From Oscheius sp. JU75 (taxonomy: Eukaryota > Nematoda > Chromadorea > Rhabditida > Rhabditidae): a stretch of DNA of 64,000 nucleotides. Of the stretch, positions 61,741 through 64,000 are shown piece after piece. The notes under the pieces were generated by a model. That model was not told the origin of the DNA and did no database searches. It worked only from the letters and a program-made list of their open reading frames with translations. Location of the stretch: NCBI GenBank assembly GCA_037178855.1, contig JASJZC010000006.1, positions 992,001-1,056,000 on the forward strand. Reading direction: 5' to 3'. A program made the position numbers and the translations under genes. The first letter of the stretch is position 1. Each line of letters begins with the position of its first letter.

Positions 61741-62247
61741 TAAAAACGTTTATGTTTTCTTGAGATAGGTTGAAACACATACAACTGGCTCCAGCTCCCC
61801 CGTTTTCTTATTGACTTCCATAGAATACCCAGGTCTCAGGAAGTATTTCATAGTGACGTATTTGCTGTAGCCGAAAACGTTTGGAAACAACAAATTTAAG
61901 CTTAAGTTGAAAGGCTTCCCTTGTTAGGCCTAAGCCTAAGTAACATATGACTTTTGGGTTGCAACCATTCGTCGGCAAGCAGAAAAGACAAAGAATAGAA
62001 CTATGGCAGTTCAAATTTGTTCAGAACAAGAAGACAGCCGTCGCTTACGGAGTATTTAAAACACTTCTGTTTGTCCCGACATACCGTCGTCTTAACTGTT
62101 TTTATAGGAGAGCGACCTGGAAGGAACACAGACATCATTCGACAGGCAGTTTAAGGAGAAGTTCGGATAAGGGCGGAAAGGGTTGAAAAAATAATATTGT
62201 ACACTGTAACAGACACCTTGAAACAAACGTCACTTTTATTCTAGCCT
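61741..62247. other. Intergenic
   Basis: No coding region supported. An AATAATATTG stretch near 62188 and TTTATT near 62235 may include the poly(A) region of the kinase-MSP gene. Confidence 0.45.
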
Positions 62248-64000
62248 CTACGGATTGTATTCGATGGGAAGCTTCTTCTTGCAGACCACTCCAGCATCTT
62301 GAAACCATTCGTGACAGAACTGCTCGTCAGAGTCATGCGGAATGCCTGTCCATTCGATCAAGATGCAGTCTCTGGTGATTTCCTCATGTTTGTAGGCAAA
62401 AGCTCTGCAGCTGACCGCAATTACAGTAGTTTCTTTTGGTTCGAGACACCCGAATGCAGAGTTCACGGCCAGACGTTGTTTGTTCGATGGCTTGATGGTC
62501 CATCCGATAAGACGATCGGAAACGTTAGTGATTTCGATGTTGCTGGTATGTTTATCGTAGAAGGGAGCGTTGAAAACGATCTTGGCAGCTGGCTGGGTGG
62601 CGATGTCATCCGGAGGTTGCTCTTGTCCTTCAAAAAACTTGTATACTTCTGCCATAGTTGGCCGAGATACCGGGTCAAACGCCATCATTCTATAAACAAC
62701 ACTTCAGAAAAAAAAATAAAAGCTACTTTTGAACATAAGCCCATATCGTAGGAGATACTGTCACTTTCATTTTCAGTGTTTCATCGAGGGTATCCTCAGG
62801 AGTGCAGCGGAAAATCATTCTCCATATTGAGCGACCAAGGCCGAAAACGTCGACTTTTGAAGTGCAGGTATCCACATCTCCGTAAATTATTTCAGGAGCG
62901 CGATACCCAAAGGTTCCGCGGTCCGAGGTATATTCACAAAATACAACATCTGAGATAATCGTCCCCATTTTTACGATTCCGAGATCGCTGATCTTCAAAA
63001 CTTGGTGGTATTCATCAAGTAACATGCTGAAACTGTTTTAAGGAAGAAACAGACAAGCTCACTTGGAGGGTTTCACATCGCGATGAAGCGAGTTGCTGGT
63101 GTGGATCAAGTCTAGTCCGCATGCTGCATGAAGACTCCAGCGAACGATTGAAGATTCAGAATAGTCCTCAGCGCTTGTAATCACTGAAAATGATGAAAAT
63201 AACAAATGTTTCAGGTTACCTGAGTCCAATGAGCCTCCTTTGCAATGTTCCATCAACAGACCTTGAATTCTGTGCTCGTTGACTACATATCCGTAAAGAG
63301 AAACAATGTGTGGATTGCATTGCGTCTAAATTGGCACGATTGACAGGAAAAGTTAGAGTTTCACCGTCAAGAGTGTACGAATTTCATCCTTCATTTGCAA
63401 AAATGCTTCGTGCAGACCGTAAGAAGTAGCTACCCTAACGAACAGCTTGGCGGCAACTGGTACTGGCAGCCCAGGCACAGTCACAAGCTCCACGTCGGCT
63501 TGACCGCCTTCAGAAAGTTCTCCGACTTTGGTAAGAGACGATTTTTCATAGCTTTTGAAGCGAATTTGCTGAGATATTAATGAAACAGTATTAAAAAAGA
63601 TGCCTACGCTAGCACCTGACAGGACATTTCCCCATTCGCTGCTGCAAATACGCTTCAGCTGCTCCAGAGGCGCACTCTTTGACGATGTCGTCAGTTTTTT
63701 GTAGAGAAACTACAGTATCAAATTGATTCAGTTGTCACCAATAGTTACCTCGTGAAAGTACATCTCAGGGGTGATTTTTTGGCGAGTCAGAAGTTCTTTC
63801 AGCTTCGGAAAGGACTCGAGAGTATCCACCAGTAGATTTATACACTGCTGCTGCTCTATTCTCTGGTCAGTTTCGGTATGGAACTGTTCAAAATCAAAGG
63901 CGGATGACGAAACTTACCAGAAAAACATTTAAAAATGACAGAAATAATACAAATGGAAGAACTTTAGTCCACTTTTCGATGGTTGCATGATCCACTTGTT
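62248..64000 (-). CDS. Protein kinase fused to Major Sperm Protein domain (5' end outside window)
   Basis: Exons on the minus strand: 63918-64000 (partial), 63749-63883, about 63626-63709, 63365-63568, 63220-63325, 63063-63183, 62727-63026, 62248-62689; introns 34-57 bp. A helical N-terminal part (QQCINLLVDTLESFPKLKEL) is followed by the kinase: glycine loop GELSEGGQADVEL, VAAKLF, NPHIVSLYGYVV, GLLMEHCKGGSL, LHRDVKPSNMLL, SDLG in place of DFG, GYRAPEI, VDVFGLGRSIW. The final exon alone, without any splice, carries MMAFDPVSRPTMAEVYKFFE and then a full MSP (AAKIVFNAPFYDKHTSNIEI, RLIGWTIKPSNKQRLAV, LEPKETTVIAVSC, KKLPIEYNP). MSPs are nematode sperm cytoskeleton and signal proteins. At least 460 residues. 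Confidence 0.9.

Overview
The window is animal DNA and most likely from a nematode. Evidence: a true Major Sperm Protein (MSP) domain ending in LPIEYNP; a 320-residue seven-transmembrane chemoreceptor of Sra/Srab type; splice-acceptor-like sequences directly before several start codons, as expected for spliced-leader trans-splicing; and very compact GT-AG introns, many 26-40 bp long. No bacterial-type operons are seen. The genus cannot be named from the sequence. Long GTCTCT/AGAGAC tracts on both strands fill introns and intergenic DNA. LAYOUT. 1-19722 is a nearly perfect 19.7 kb palindrome (arms 1-9773 and 9947-19722, spacer 9774-9946). Each arm carries, from outside in, a broken HPPD copy, a decayed Gypsy retroelement, an ankyrin-repeat gene, a Helitron helicase remnant, a Tra2-like RRM fragment and a short gene encoding only the N-terminal domain of NSF. 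19723-27870 holds a hAT remnant, a GTPase-family gene split by an RTE-like LINE with an 11-bp target-site duplication, and a second, older LINE. 27880-33560 is a cluster of duplicated ankyrin genes mixed with PLA2-like cysteine-rich fragments, including a smaller palindrome centred near 31368. 33650-36600 is mariner debris and a TA-flanked MITE. 36614-38662 has the chemoreceptor and a small secreted peptide. 38700-43200 shows no supportable gene. 43711-45280 is an HPPD gene whose eight exons join in frame. 46000-52611 contains CUB-domain sequences, a Ser/Thr kinase and a 70-residue secreted Cys-containing peptide. 54636-56609 is a complete inward-rectifier K+ channel gene. 57472-61316 has a truncated and a decayed member of the GTPase family. 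62248-64000 is the 3' part of a kinase fused to an MSP domain. HOW THE PARTS RELATE. The ankyrin genes and the GTPase gene share an N-terminal helical module of about 50 residues (pattern DFR..S.R..V..L..Q..W..L..F...ES..Q), with a possible weaker match in the kinase-MSP gene. One small module on ankyrin repeats, GTPase and perhaps kinase suggests a lineage-specific adaptor-type receptor family growing by local duplication. This and the kinase-MSP fusion are the best candidates for something undescribed. HPPD (tyrosine breakdown), Kir (membrane potential) and the receptor are ordinary housekeeping or neuronal genes. The palindrome could be real or a fold-back assembly artefact; the sequence alone cannot decide.
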